A DNA stretch of 32,001 nucleotides, taken from NCBI GenBank assembly GCA_913057165.1, contig CAJXNS010000017.1:1-32001 (forward strand), read 5' to 3'. The position numbers were made by a program, and so were the translations under genes. The notes under the pieces were generated by a model. The model did no database searches and was not told where the DNA came from. It saw nothing but the letters and a program-made list of their open reading frames with translations. Every line of letters begins with the position of its first letter. The first letter of the stretch is position 1. Positions 16,875 through 25,077 of the stretch are shown here, piece after piece. Source of the stretch: an uncultured Trueperaceae bacterium (GTDB lineage: Bacteria > Deinococcota > Deinococci > Deinococcales > Trueperaceae).

Positions 16875-17635
16875 GGGAGACCATAAAACCGGACGGTGTT
16901 GCGGTCGGTTGTACGCTCCAGCTCGCTTGCCGTCACCCCGCGTGTTTCAGCAACAACGGCAAGGGTCAAGCGAACCCGCGAGGGGGTGTTCGGCTTGCCG
17001 CGGTACGGCTCCGGTGACAAAAACGGCGCGTCGGTCTCAACCATCAACCGGTCCTCTGGAATCCAAGCCGCCATGTCACGCAAGTTTGAAGCGCTCTTAT
17101 AGGTGACATTGCCAGCGAACGACACCATCCAACCAAGGTCCAGGGCGGTTCGCACAAGGCCTTCATGGCCGTTGCAGCAGTGCAGCACGCCACGCACGTC
17201 CGGATGCGCAGCAAGGGCGTCGATGCTCGCTTGGGAAGCATCGTCGGTACCTTGCCGGTCACGCACGTGAAGCACCAGCGGTAACGCGTGCCGCACGGCC
17301 GCATCCGCGTGCCACTCAAAGGCGTCCCGCTGCGCCGCCAGTTGCGTGTCATCCCAATGCGTATCAAAGCCCGTTTCGCCGAGCGCCACGACCTTCGGTT
17401 CGGACAGCAACGCCTCAAGCGCCGCCGTTTCGCCTTCGATACCGAGTCGGTCGGCATCGGTGGGGTGAAGCCCGACAGCCGCGAACACACGGTCATCTTG
17501 CCTGGCCAGTTCCACCGCTTTGGCCGCCCTCGCAGCGTCGGTGCCTACCGTCACGGCGGCAGTAAGACCCTCTAAGCTGCTCTTGAATTCTTCGATGCGG
17601 TCAAGGTGGCAGTGGCTGTCGATCACGAGCCGCAT
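16850..17635 (-). CDS. TatD family metal-dependent hydrolase (DNase)
   Basis: A 261-residue TIM-barrel hydrolase. Metal-binding signatures are IDSHCHLDRIEEF at the N-terminus, VALGETGFDTHW, LPLVLHVRDRQG, GVLHCCNGHEG and VETDAPFLSPEPYRGKPN; this order and length fit TatD/YcfH enzymes, which act as 3'-5' exonucleases in DNA quality control and possibly in other reactions. The ATG start directly precedes the first metal motif. It overlaps DUF4258 tail to tail and is divergent from rlpA, 70 bp away. Confidence 0.9.
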   Translation of the reverse strand: MRLVIDSHCHLDRIEEFKSSLEGLTAAVTVGTDAARAAKAVELARQDDRVFAAVGLHPTDADRLGIEGETAALEALLSEPKVVALGETGFDTHWDDTQLAAQRDAFEWHADAAVRHALPLVLHVRDRQGTDDASQASIDALAAHPDVRGVLHCCNGHEGLVRTALDLGWMVSFAGNVTYKSASNLRDMAAWIPEDRLMVETDAPFLSPEPYRGKPNTPSRVRLTLAVVAETRGVTASELERTTDRNTVRFYGLPQSLLERP

Positions 17636-17693
17636 GCTACCGGTTGCGGCGGGGTCTCACGGCTGGGTCTAGGCAGGCGCACCTTGGCATGCG

Positions 17694-17699
17694 TACGAT
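17694..17699 (+). promoter_or_regulatory. -10 box of a leaderless promoter for the RlpA-like gene
   Basis: TACGAT, then GCGTGT (6 nt), then GTG 17706. No Shine-Dalgarno and no clear -35 box. Confidence 0.5.
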
Positions 17700-17705
17700 G
17701 CGTGT

Positions 17706-18563
17706 GTGAAGCGCTGGACACCACGTCTCATGACCCTCCTGGTGGTGGGCCTTGCTTTGGCGTCATCGTGCGCCCCACGCACGGCCACCCCAAGCGCGCC
17801 AGCGGCTGTGCCACCGCAACCCGAGCCCACCGTTGAAGCCCAACCGGCCGAACCGGAAGAAGACGCCCCCGTGTTCACGCCAACAGCCACCGCCCCTGAA
17901 GGCTCAAACCTGCCTGCGTTGCCGCGCCCTGAGTTGAGCCCGCCGTCCAGTCTTGTGCCGGTGATCCCTGGGCGTGACCCGGCCATCCCTCGCACCTGGT
18001 TTGAGGAAGGGGTGGCGTCCTGGTACGGCCCTAACTTTGTTGGTAGGCCAACCGCGAACGGTGAGATTTTTGATCCCTCCGAACTCACGGCGGCCCATAA
18101 GTTTCTGCCGTTTGACACCCGCGTGCTTGTGACACACCTGACGACCGGCCGCAGTGTGGTGGTGAGGATCAACGACCGCGGCCCGTTCGTGGGCGACCGC
18201 ATCATTGACCTTTCGCGCGCAGCAGCTGAAACGATCGACATGATTGGCAGCGGTACCGCTCGCGTGCGGCTTCAAGTGGCGCCGCTTGCAAGCGGTGAAC
18301 ATCCCGTCCTGCCCGATGATCGGCTGCAGGGTTACGACGCGATCGTGCCCGGCATGCGGGAAGGTGACTTGGTGGTCGCAACAGGGCGTGACGGGCGGCG
18401 GACGGTGCTTCGCAGCGTGGCGACCCAACCCCCGACCGCTCCCGGTTTAGATGGCCAAGAGGTGTGGGTTGCGCCAGCGCTTGCAGAACGTTTTGGCACC
18501 AGTGTCTACATCGACGTGGAAGGCATCCCACTGGGAGGCGAGCAGGCCGACTCCGGCCGCTAG
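17706..18563 (+). CDS. RlpA-like lipoprotein with double-psi beta-barrel domain
   Basis: A 285-residue secreted lipoprotein. The signal peptide MKRWTPRLMTLLVVGLALA ends in the lipobox A-S-S-C with Cys at residue 22. A Pro/Ala/Glu-rich linker (about 25-95) leads to a double-psi beta-barrel of RlpA type: GVASWYGPNFVGRPTANGE, SELTAAHKFLPFDTRVLVTH and VRINDRGPFVGDRIIDLS with the catalytic-type Asp. RlpA in Gram-negatives is a septal lytic transglycosylase on denuded glycan. The C-terminal 70 residues might be a SPOR-like domain but I cannot confirm it. Lipidation would depend on Lgt, also encoded in this window. Confidence 0.85.
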   Translation: MKRWTPRLMTLLVVGLALASSCAPRTATPSAPAAVPPQPEPTVEAQPAEPEEDAPVFTPTATAPEGSNLPALPRPELSPPSSLVPVIPGRDPAIPRTWFEEGVASWYGPNFVGRPTANGEIFDPSELTAAHKFLPFDTRVLVTHLTTGRSVVVRINDRGPFVGDRIIDLSRAAAETIDMIGSGTARVRLQVAPLASGEHPVLPDDRLQGYDAIVPGMREGDLVVATGRDGRRTVLRSVATQPPTAPGLDGQEVWVAPALAERFGTSVYIDVEGIPLGGEQADSGR

Positions 18564-18567
18564 CGCG

Positions 18568-19358
18568 TCAAGCGTCACGCACGCAAGCAGACCGGATCTC
18601 ATGGGCGAGGGCCGCCACGTCACCACCGTCGCCTGCCGTCTTGACGATGGCACTTCCGACGACCACGCCATCGGCCACATCGGCGACCGGTTTGGCGGTG
18701 GCGGCCCCACTGACGCCAAAACCGACGGCGACCGGCAGGTCGCTGACGGCCTTCACCCGCCGCACGAGATCGGGGACGTCCGCCGGTAAGGCGTCGCGGG
18801 CGCCGGTGACGCCGGTCACCGATACGGCGTATATAAACCCTCTACATGCGTCTGTGACACGCTTTAGACGTTCTTCGGTGGAGGTAGGTGCCACCAGAAA
18901 CACCGTATCTAAGTCCACGTCACGGGCTGCCTGAATCAGTGTGTCACCTTCATCGGGAGGTAGGTCAGGGAGGATCAGGCCTGCTGCACCAGCTGCCTTG
19001 GCTGCCTGCACAAAGCCGGCTTCGCCGCCATCCTCGTAGCAGTAAATCGGGTTGTAGTAACTCATGATCACGACCGGTGTGGACGTTTCAGCGGTGAGGT
19101 CGCGCACCATGTCCAGGACATCTTGGGTGGTGACGCCCGAAGCCAGCGCTGTTTCGCTGGACCGCTGAATGGTGGGTCCGTCACCGAGTGGATCGGAGAA
19201 CGGCAAACCAACCTCAAGAACGTCAGCAGCCTCAAGCAGCGTCTTGGCGTTGCGCATGAACGCACGGCGGTCTGGGAAGCCAGCCGTCATGTACGGCACA
19301 AAGGCCGAACGGCCGTCGCTGGCGGCCGCCTCGAAAGCCCCGCGTAGTCTTCCAGCCG

Positions 19359-19362
<4 letters not shown>
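18568..19362 (-). CDS. trpA: Tryptophan synthase alpha subunit
   Basis: A 264-residue TIM-barrel subunit that cleaves indole-3-glycerol phosphate to indole and glyceraldehyde 3-phosphate. The motif [13 protein letters not shown], then [19 protein letters not shown] with the catalytic Glu, and [12 protein letters not shown] with the catalytic Asp are present; phosphate-binding residues follow in [13 protein letters not shown] and VAVGFGVSG. The GTG start overlaps the trpB stop (GTGA), the usual coupled arrangement for the alpha2beta2 enzyme. Only 4 bp separate its stop from the convergent rlpA stop. Confidence 0.95.
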
Positions 19363-20576
<1,214 letters not shown>

Positions 20577-20620
20577 CAGGCAACACCTTTCAGTGCTTTG
20601 TGTATTGAGGGGGAGGTCAG

Positions 20621-20692
20621 AAGGTATGGATCAACGCTTACAGCGCAGAATCCGGCTCGGTCGCACATGAAGGCCTATTCACCAGCGTTGAT
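20621..20692 (-). promoter_or_regulatory. Possible trpBA attenuation structure
   Basis: In the minus-strand RNA, AUCAACGCU (20684-20692), which covers the His-Gln-Arg codons and the first base of the Trp codon of the leader peptide, is perfectly complementary over 9 bp to AGCGUUGAU (20630-20638). Two nt after the second arm, AUACCUU (20621-20627) can pair (one G-U) with AAGGUGU (20583-20589), the trpB ribosome binding site. AGCG of the second arm can also pair locally with CGCU over a GUA loop. No T-tract is seen, so control would be translational. Which fold is ON cannot be decided by eye. Confidence 0.5.
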
Positions 20693-20735
20693 GGCGAATC
20701 TTAAACGCGCGTGGGGTGCGAACGCGACCGCTCAT
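20679..20735 (-). CDS. Putative trp leader peptide (18 residues, ends in Trp)
   Basis: ATG 20735 to TGA 20679 encodes MSGRVRTPRAFKIRHQRW. The only Trp codon is the last sense codon. The ATG lies exactly 6 nt after a TAAGAT box, so the mRNA would start at the ATG and be translated without a Shine-Dalgarno. The reading frame is far too short to be significant alone; the support is promoter placement, the terminal Trp, the adjacent inverted repeat and its position 103 nt before trpB. Confidence 0.6.
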   Translation of the reverse strand: MSGRVRTPRAFKIRHQRW

Positions 20736-20741
20736 GTCCCA

Positions 20742-20771
20742 ATCTTAGCGACTGCGACTTCGGGCTGTAAA
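20742..20771 (-). promoter_or_regulatory. Promoter of the trp leader and trpBA
   Basis: TTTACA (20766-20771), an 18-bp spacer and TAAGAT (20742-20747) on the minus strand. The -35 matches TTGACA at five of six positions. The predicted transcript start falls on the leader-peptide ATG. Confidence 0.65.
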
Positions 20772-21027
20772 GCGGCACACAACCTTGTCGTACATCTCTA
20801 CCTCTAGGCTGACCTAGCCTGTCAGCGAACAGGTGTTTACTGCAGTCGCCACGGTCAACGTAATCGGGAATGGCCTTGGTCCACGCATCTGCACCAACAG
20901 CAAAATTGTTTGGTGGACCTCGAGCGAAGCCTTGTCGGTATTGGGGTGATTAATTGTTTATGGCGACGAAAAAGTTCGGTTCAACCAAATCGTTGAGCTC
21001 TAGACGTGTTTTTCTTTTGTGGTTTGT
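20772..21027. other. Non-coding stretch between the trp promoter and the BspA-like gene
   Basis: No intact gene is seen here. The base composition is less GC-rich than the flanks. A CTAGGCTGACCTAG palindrome (20804-20817) overlaps a GCTGAC/GTCAGC inverted repeat (20808-20826), without a T-tract. On the minus strand the frame from 20949 to 20704 stays open for 82 codons and reads protein-like at FARGPPNNFAVGADAWTKA and IPDYVDRGDCSKHLFADR, but has no start codon and runs into the trp promoter. It may be the remnant of a gene I cannot name. No tRNA-like structure was found. Confidence 0.35.
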
Positions 21028-22416
21028 TTAAGGGCATTTGCCCCAGCTTGGTTTTTGCGTCCATGCTGAGGACGTGTTGTCATCAAACAGCAACGGCTCT
21101 GAAGAAATTTCTGCCACACACCAATTGCTGATGTCTTGGTTAAAAGCGTCCGCGTAATAAAACATGGAGCCCATGCTTTTGACGTTGGTGGTGTCCCAAC
21201 CGCCTATAGGCTGGTCAAAACTCTTGGTGTCATGAAACATGTAATTCATGTCTAGGACGTTGCTGGTGTCCCACTCGCCGATGGGTTGGTTGAAGGCATC
21301 TGCGCTGTCAAACATGCCTGTCATGTCTAGGACGTTGCTGGTGTCCCACTCGCCGATGGGCCGGTTGAAAGCATCTGCACCGTGAAACATGCCTTTCATG
21401 TCGGTGACGTTGCTGGTGTTCCAGCCGCCGATGGGTTCGTTGAAGGCGTTGGCTTTGAAGAACATAAAAGTCATGTATTCGACGTTGCTGGTGTCCCACT
21501 CGCCGATGGGTTGGTCGAATTCATCTGCATCGTAAAACATGCCTGTCATGTCTGTGACTTTGCTGGTGTCCCACTCGCCGATGGGTTGGTTGAAGGCATC
21601 TGCGCTATCAAACATGCCTGACATGTCTTCGACGTTGCTGGTGTCCCAGTGGGTAATGTTTTCGTTAAAGGCGGTTTTGTCCAGAAACATGTTGTGCATG
21701 TCGGTTATTCCGGACGTGCAGGTGGTGCTGAGTTGATTCAAGCCGTTTGGTCCCGCGCCATTTCCGATCAGTTGGTCAAGTTGGTTGCGGGTGCGTTTGG
21801 TGTAAGTGATGAGCGTGTCACCGTTGAGGGCGAGGAGGCCTTCGTCACCTGGTGTGGCGTCTTCACATTTGATGGTGATGCCGTTTGGGTGGATGTAGAA
21901 GCCATTGGTGGTGGGGGTGCGTTCAATGTCGAGTGTGTTGGTGAGGGGTTGGTTGTTGAGTGTAGCGGTGAGCCTAATGTCGCCTTTTCCGAGGGGCTTG
22001 TAGGTGGCGGTGTAGGTTCCGTCGCCATGGTCGGTGGTGTTGCCGATCTGGCCTGCTGCGGCGTTGATGGTGAGCGTGCCGCCGCTTTGGGTGTAGGGGT
22101 TGTCGTATTGATCTCTTAGTTGAACGGTGATGGTGATCTTGTCAATGCCGTTGCTGGTGACGGTGGGGCTGTCAGTGGCGATGGTGCTTGTTGATAGGGA
22201 TGCTTCTGCAGGTACTTCTGCCGTTGCTTGGTTGGCGTCTTGGATTTCTGTTGAGGCGGTGAAAGAGGCGTAACCGCAGCTTGTGATGGCTGTAAGGCTA
22301 ACCAAGTAGAAAACGACGTTTACGAGTCGCTCAGTTCGTTTGAGAAAGAATTTGTTCAACAACACCAGCGAAAACTTACCACTAGTTGTAAGGAACAGTG
22401 AGTTGGTGGCTGCCAA
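21028..22416 (-). CDS. BspA-like repeat surface lipoprotein with an Ig-like domain
   Basis: Up to 462 residues. A hydrophobic segment (NVVFYLVSLTAITSC) ends in the lipobox I-T-S-C, Cys 47, indicating a lipoprotein. Residues about 78-165 resemble an invasin-type bacterial Ig-like domain (DKITITVQLRDQYDNPY, GDGTYTATYKPLGKGDIRLT). Eight 25-residue DUF285/BspA repeats follow (237-436), with the pattern V-x-D-M-x-x-M-F, then A-F-N-Q-P-I-G-E-W-D-T-S-N. The end carries two cysteines (NWCVAE and GKCP). The TTG 22416 start lacks a ribosome binding site; TTG or GTG codons at 22359-22365 would give a more normal signal peptide, so the true start is uncertain. Such proteins mediate adhesion or surface interactions. 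Less GC-rich sequence and isolation suggest acquisition by transfer. Confidence 0.8.
   Translation of the reverse strand: MAATNSLFLTTSGKFSLVLLNKFFLKRTERLVNVVFYLVSLTAITSCGYASFTASTEIQDANQATAEVPAEASLSTSTIATDSPTVTSNGIDKITITVQLRDQYDNPYTQSGGTLTINAAAGQIGNTTDHGDGTYTATYKPLGKGDIRLTATLNNQPLTNTLDIERTPTTNGFYIHPNGITIKCEDATPGDEGLLALNGDTLITYTKRTRNQLDQLIGNGAGPNGLNQLSTTCTSGITDMHNMFLDKTAFNENITHWDTSNVEDMSGMFDSADAFNQPIGEWDTSKVTDMTGMFYDADEFDQPIGEWDTSNVEYMTFMFFKANAFNEPIGGWNTSNVTDMKGMFHGADAFNRPIGEWDTSNVLDMTGMFDSADAFNQPIGEWDTSNVLDMNYMFHDTKSFDQPIGGWDTTNVKSMGSMFYYADAFNQDISNWCVAEISSEPLLFDDNTSSAWTQKPSWGKCP
21109..21708 (-). repeat. Eight tandem 75-bp units encoding DUF285/BspA repeats
   Basis: The eight 25-codon units in the lipoprotein gene are also similar at DNA level. 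The block GTGTCCCACTCGCCGATGGG recurs in several units on the plus strand, and units 2 and 6 are nearly the same (both encode DMSGMFDSAD- or DMTGMFDSAD-AFNQPIGEW). Such similarity allows changes in repeat number by slippage or recombination. Confidence 0.85.
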
Positions 22417-22559
22417 CGGACCGTTGACGTTGTGGGTGTGGTGACCATGCGGTGCGTCCGCTCCCTTTGAGTATTCCTTGGTTTCAGTTAATCAGTTAGA
22501 TGAATCTTGAATTACGTATGGCATCCACGAACCACTGCGGATGAAATTCGTAGCTCGGG

Positions 22560-23549
22560 TTAGTGAGACGACCTTGTTATCTGCGCCAGATCGTCAGCGC
22601 GGAGCATAATGTCATGCGTTTTCATGGTGGTGGCTTGCGCAAACCTTGCAATCAACGCCGTGGGGGAGAGCGCATCAGCGGTCGGCGTAAGGCCAAGCTG
22701 GTTGGCGACCCAACCGCGAATAAGGGCGGCGCTCGCACCTTGAGCGCGCAACGCTTCGAGCGTCCACTCACCCCGGCGCTTAGAAAGGCGCGTTCCTTCG
22801 CTGTCCACCACAAGCGGAAGATGCACCCAGGCGGGTTCCCGTGCGCCAAGCACCTCGCCGACGGTGGCTTGTAAGGCGGCGTCACCCCATAAGTCGTGGC
22901 CCCGCACCACATGATCAACACCCATCTGGTGGTCGTCAATCACGGTGGCCAGCTGGTAACCAAACATGCCGTCGCGCCTGTAAAGCACCGGATCACCCAG
23001 TTCTGCTTCGAGGTCCACGGTCCTAGCACCTCGCAACCGGTCTTGAACCGTGCGGCGTTCACCGTTGAGCCGAAAGCGCACAGCGGGTGCCATGCCGTCT
23101 GCTTGGCGTTGCTGCGCCACGGCATCTGAAGCTTGGCGTTCTTGCGGTCCATACGGTTGTGGATGGCCGTGCGGGGCCGACGCTAATTCGCTTAAGTCCT
23201 TGCGTGAGAGCCAGCACTGCGCCGTGCGCCCAGCCTCGGTTAGGCGTTGCAAAGCAGCTTGGTACTGCTCGCTGCGCTGCGATTGCCGGTACGGCGCGTG
23301 GGGTCCACCACGGTCAGGTCCTTCGTCCCAATCCAAGCCGAGCCAGGCGAGCTCATCAAGGACCATCCGGTCGTACTCCGGTCTGCAACGCTGGGTATCA
23401 AGGTCATCCATGCGCAACACGAAACGGGCGCCCGCCGCGCGCGCGATGCCCCACGCCGCGAGAGCCGTGAGTGCGTTACCGAGATGCTGACTGCCCGTTG
23501 GGGACGGAGCGTAACGGCCGCACGTCCAGTTTGGGTCAATCACCTTCAC
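22560..23549 (-). CDS. gluQ: Glutamyl-Q tRNA(Asp) synthetase (GluQRS-like)
   Basis: A 329-residue paralogue of the glutamyl-tRNA synthetase catalytic domain without an anticodon-binding domain. GluQRS charges glutamate onto queuosine-34 of tRNA(Asp). The HIGH-like motif is RYAPSPTGSQHLGN, followed by LRMDDLDTQR; VIDDHQMGVDHVVRGHDLW lies in the middle and the KMSKS-like motif is TRLSKRRG. The E. coli enzyme has zinc ligands CxC...YxxxC; here only one Cys (QCWLSRKDL) and a Tyr remain. GTG 23549 is chosen because the homology starts just after it; GTG 23543 is equally possible. It overlaps xpt by 14 bp and ends the sucC-sucD-xpt-gluQ run. Confidence 0.8.
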   Translation of the reverse strand: MKVIDPNWTCGRYAPSPTGSQHLGNALTALAAWGIARAAGARFVLRMDDLDTQRCRPEYDRMVLDELAWLGLDWDEGPDRGGPHAPYRQSQRSEQYQAALQRLTEAGRTAQCWLSRKDLSELASAPHGHPQPYGPQERQASDAVAQQRQADGMAPAVRFRLNGERRTVQDRLRGARTVDLEAELGDPVLYRRDGMFGYQLATVIDDHQMGVDHVVRGHDLWGDAALQATVGEVLGAREPAWVHLPLVVDSEGTRLSKRRGEWTLEALRAQGASAALIRGWVANQLGLTPTADALSPTALIARFAQATTMKTHDIMLRADDLAQITRSSH

Positions 23550-24129
23550 GCACCTGCACGAGCCCTGTCTGCTCGTCCATGGCGTCCACGCAGGCAAGCG
23601 CCACAATCGGGACGCGCAATTCAGCCAGCCGGTCCCGGCCTTTCTCAAAGCCTTTCTCAATCACGCCGCCAACGCCCACCACGTCGCTGCCGCTTTTGTG
23701 AATCAGCCCAGCCACCGCCATGATGGTGCGTCCGCTCGCCAGGAAATCATCAATGATCAACACCCGCCGGTTCGTCCCGACCGCCTCTGCGTCAAGGGTC
23801 ACCGTCGCCATGTCACCCTTCGTGCGACTGGGCACGGTTGTTTCAAGAGCGCCGTCGCCCATCGTGAGGGGGCGACGCTTTCGGGCGTATACCATCGGAA
23901 TTTGGTACGCAGCTGCAGTGGCCAGTGCTGGAGCGATGCCGGACGCCTCAACGGTCACGATCAGATCCGGTGCGGCTACACCCTGGTCCTGAAAGCGGCT
24001 GGCGAAGTGCTCGCCCATGGCCAACGTCAGTGCCGGATCAAGCCGGTGATTCAGGAAGCTGTCCACCTTAAGCAATCCGCCAGGAAGCACAGTGGCCTCC
24101 CGGCGGATGGTGTCAACAAGGGCTTGCAT
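23536..24129 (-). CDS. xpt: Xanthine phosphoribosyltransferase
   Basis: A 197-residue type I phosphoribosyltransferase for purine salvage, making XMP from xanthine and PRPP. It follows the Xpt pattern: MQALVDTIRREATVLPGGLL, LKVDSFLNHRLDP near the N-terminus, then IVTVEASGIAPALATA, and the PRPP-binding motif RVLIIDDFLASGRTIM. Length matches the B. subtilis type. The gene follows sucD by 9 bp, so it is not behind its own purine riboswitch, unlike many xpt genes. Xanthine rather than another base is inferred from the N-terminal motif. Confidence 0.88.
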   Translation of the reverse strand: MQALVDTIRREATVLPGGLLKVDSFLNHRLDPALTLAMGEHFASRFQDQGVAAPDLIVTVEASGIAPALATAAAYQIPMVYARKRRPLTMGDGALETTVPSRTKGDMATVTLDAEAVGTNRRVLIIDDFLASGRTIMAVAGLIHKSGSDVVGVGGVIEKGFEKGRDRLAELRVPIVALACVDAMDEQTGLVQVREGD

Positions 24130-24138
24130 GACGATGGC

Positions 24139-25077
24139 TCAAAGAAGGCCGGCCTGCTGCATGGCCTTGGTCATGGCGCCACCCATGTCGCTCGGTGTGT
24201 CGGCCACGATGACGCCGGCATCATGAAGGGCCGCAATTTTGGCGTCGGCGGTGCCTTTACCGCCAGACACGATGGCGCCGGCATGTCCCATACGCTTGCC
24301 AGGAGGGGCGGTGGTGCCAGCAATAAAGCCAGCGACGGGCTTATCGAAGTTGGCCTTGATCCACTCAGCGGCGTCCTCTTCAGCCGTGCCACCGATCTCG
24401 CCGATCATGATGACGCCTTCGGTTTGCTCATCCGCTGCAAACATTTTCAGTGCGTCCACAAAGTTCGTGCCGTTGACCGGGTCGCCGCCAATGCCGATGG
24501 CGGTGGTCTGCCCGAGACCCACGTCCGTGAGCTGCTTGACCGCTTCGTACGTCAGGGTGCCTGAGCGGCTGACCACGCCGATGCGGCCAGCATGGTGAAT
24601 GTAGCCGGGCATGATGCCAATTTTGCATTGGTGCGGCGTGATGACGCCGGGACAGTTCGGCCCGATGAGGCGCGTGTTGGTGCCCTCAAGCGCCCGCTTG
24701 ACCACCACCATGTCTTGCACGGGAATGCCTTCGGTAATCGCAACGACAAGCTCCAGGCCCGCCTCGGCAGCCTCAAGGATCGCGTCGGCTGCACCAAACG
24801 GCGGGACGTAAATGACGCTGGCGTTCGCGCCGGTCGCCGCAACCGCGTCACGCACCGTTTCAAACATCGGCACGTCCACCTCGTAACGGTCGCCACGGCC
24901 TGGGACGCCACTTTGATCCACGTCTCCTTCGAAGCGTAGCGAGGTGCCCCCTTTGCCTGGGTGAACACCGGCGACGACTTGCGTGCCGTAGGCGATGGCC
25001 TTATCGGTGTGAAAACGACCGGCGCTGCCCAAACCTTGTACGAGCAGCCGGGTGTTGACGTCAACCAATACGCTCAC
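24139..25077 (-). CDS. sucD: Succinate-CoA ligase alpha subunit
   Basis: A 312-residue alpha subunit of succinyl-CoA synthetase in the TCA cycle, which makes succinate with substrate-level ATP or GTP formation. The CoA-binding N-terminus has [20 protein letters not shown] and [26 protein letters not shown] follows, and the phosphohistidine lies in [18 protein letters not shown]. It is slightly longer than the usual 290 residues because of an insertion near 50-65. The GTG start overlaps the sucC stop (GTGA). Confidence 0.94.
   Translation of the reverse strand: MSVLVDVNTRLLVQGLGSAGRFHTDKAIAYGTQVVAGVHPGKGGTSLRFEGDVDQSGVPGRGDRYEVDVPMFETVRDAVAATGANASVIYVPPFGAADAILEAAEAGLELVVAITEGIPVQDMVVVKRALEGTNTRLIGPNCPGVITPHQCKIGIMPGYIHHAGRIGVVSRSGTLTYEAVKQLTDVGLGQTTAIGIGGDPVNGTNFVDALKMFAADEQTEGVIMIGEIGGTAEEDAAEWIKANFDKPVAGFIAGTTAPPGKRMGHAGAIVSGGKGTADAKIAALHDAGVIVADTPSDMGGAMTKAMQQAGLL

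Noticed and set aside
20577-21027. tRNA or other structured RNA gene in the 450-bp gap
   Set aside because: No cloverleaf arms or T-loop consensus were found on either strand; the palindrome near 20804-20826 has no T-tract. The only supported elements are the trp promoter and leader.
20959-21030. A 23-codon plus-strand frame (starts MATKKFGSTKSLSSRR)
   Set aside because: It overlaps the 3' end of the BspA-like gene, has only a weak upstream GGGGTG and no convincing promoter or relative; too short to support.
21028-22416. Tandem repeats as a CRISPR or non-coding satellite array
   Set aside because: The 75-bp units keep an open frame with conserved DUF285 residues and have no spacers.
22356-22448. 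ATG 22448 preceded by AAAGGGAG, as a start for the BspA-like lipoprotein
   Set aside because: It is in a different frame from the lipoprotein, the spacing to the ribosome binding site is long (12 nt), and the 30-codon product does not resemble a signal peptide.
23550-23660. Longer N-terminus for GluQRS
   Set aside because: The extra 37 residues would overlap xpt deeply and are an out-of-frame reading of conserved xpt codons.
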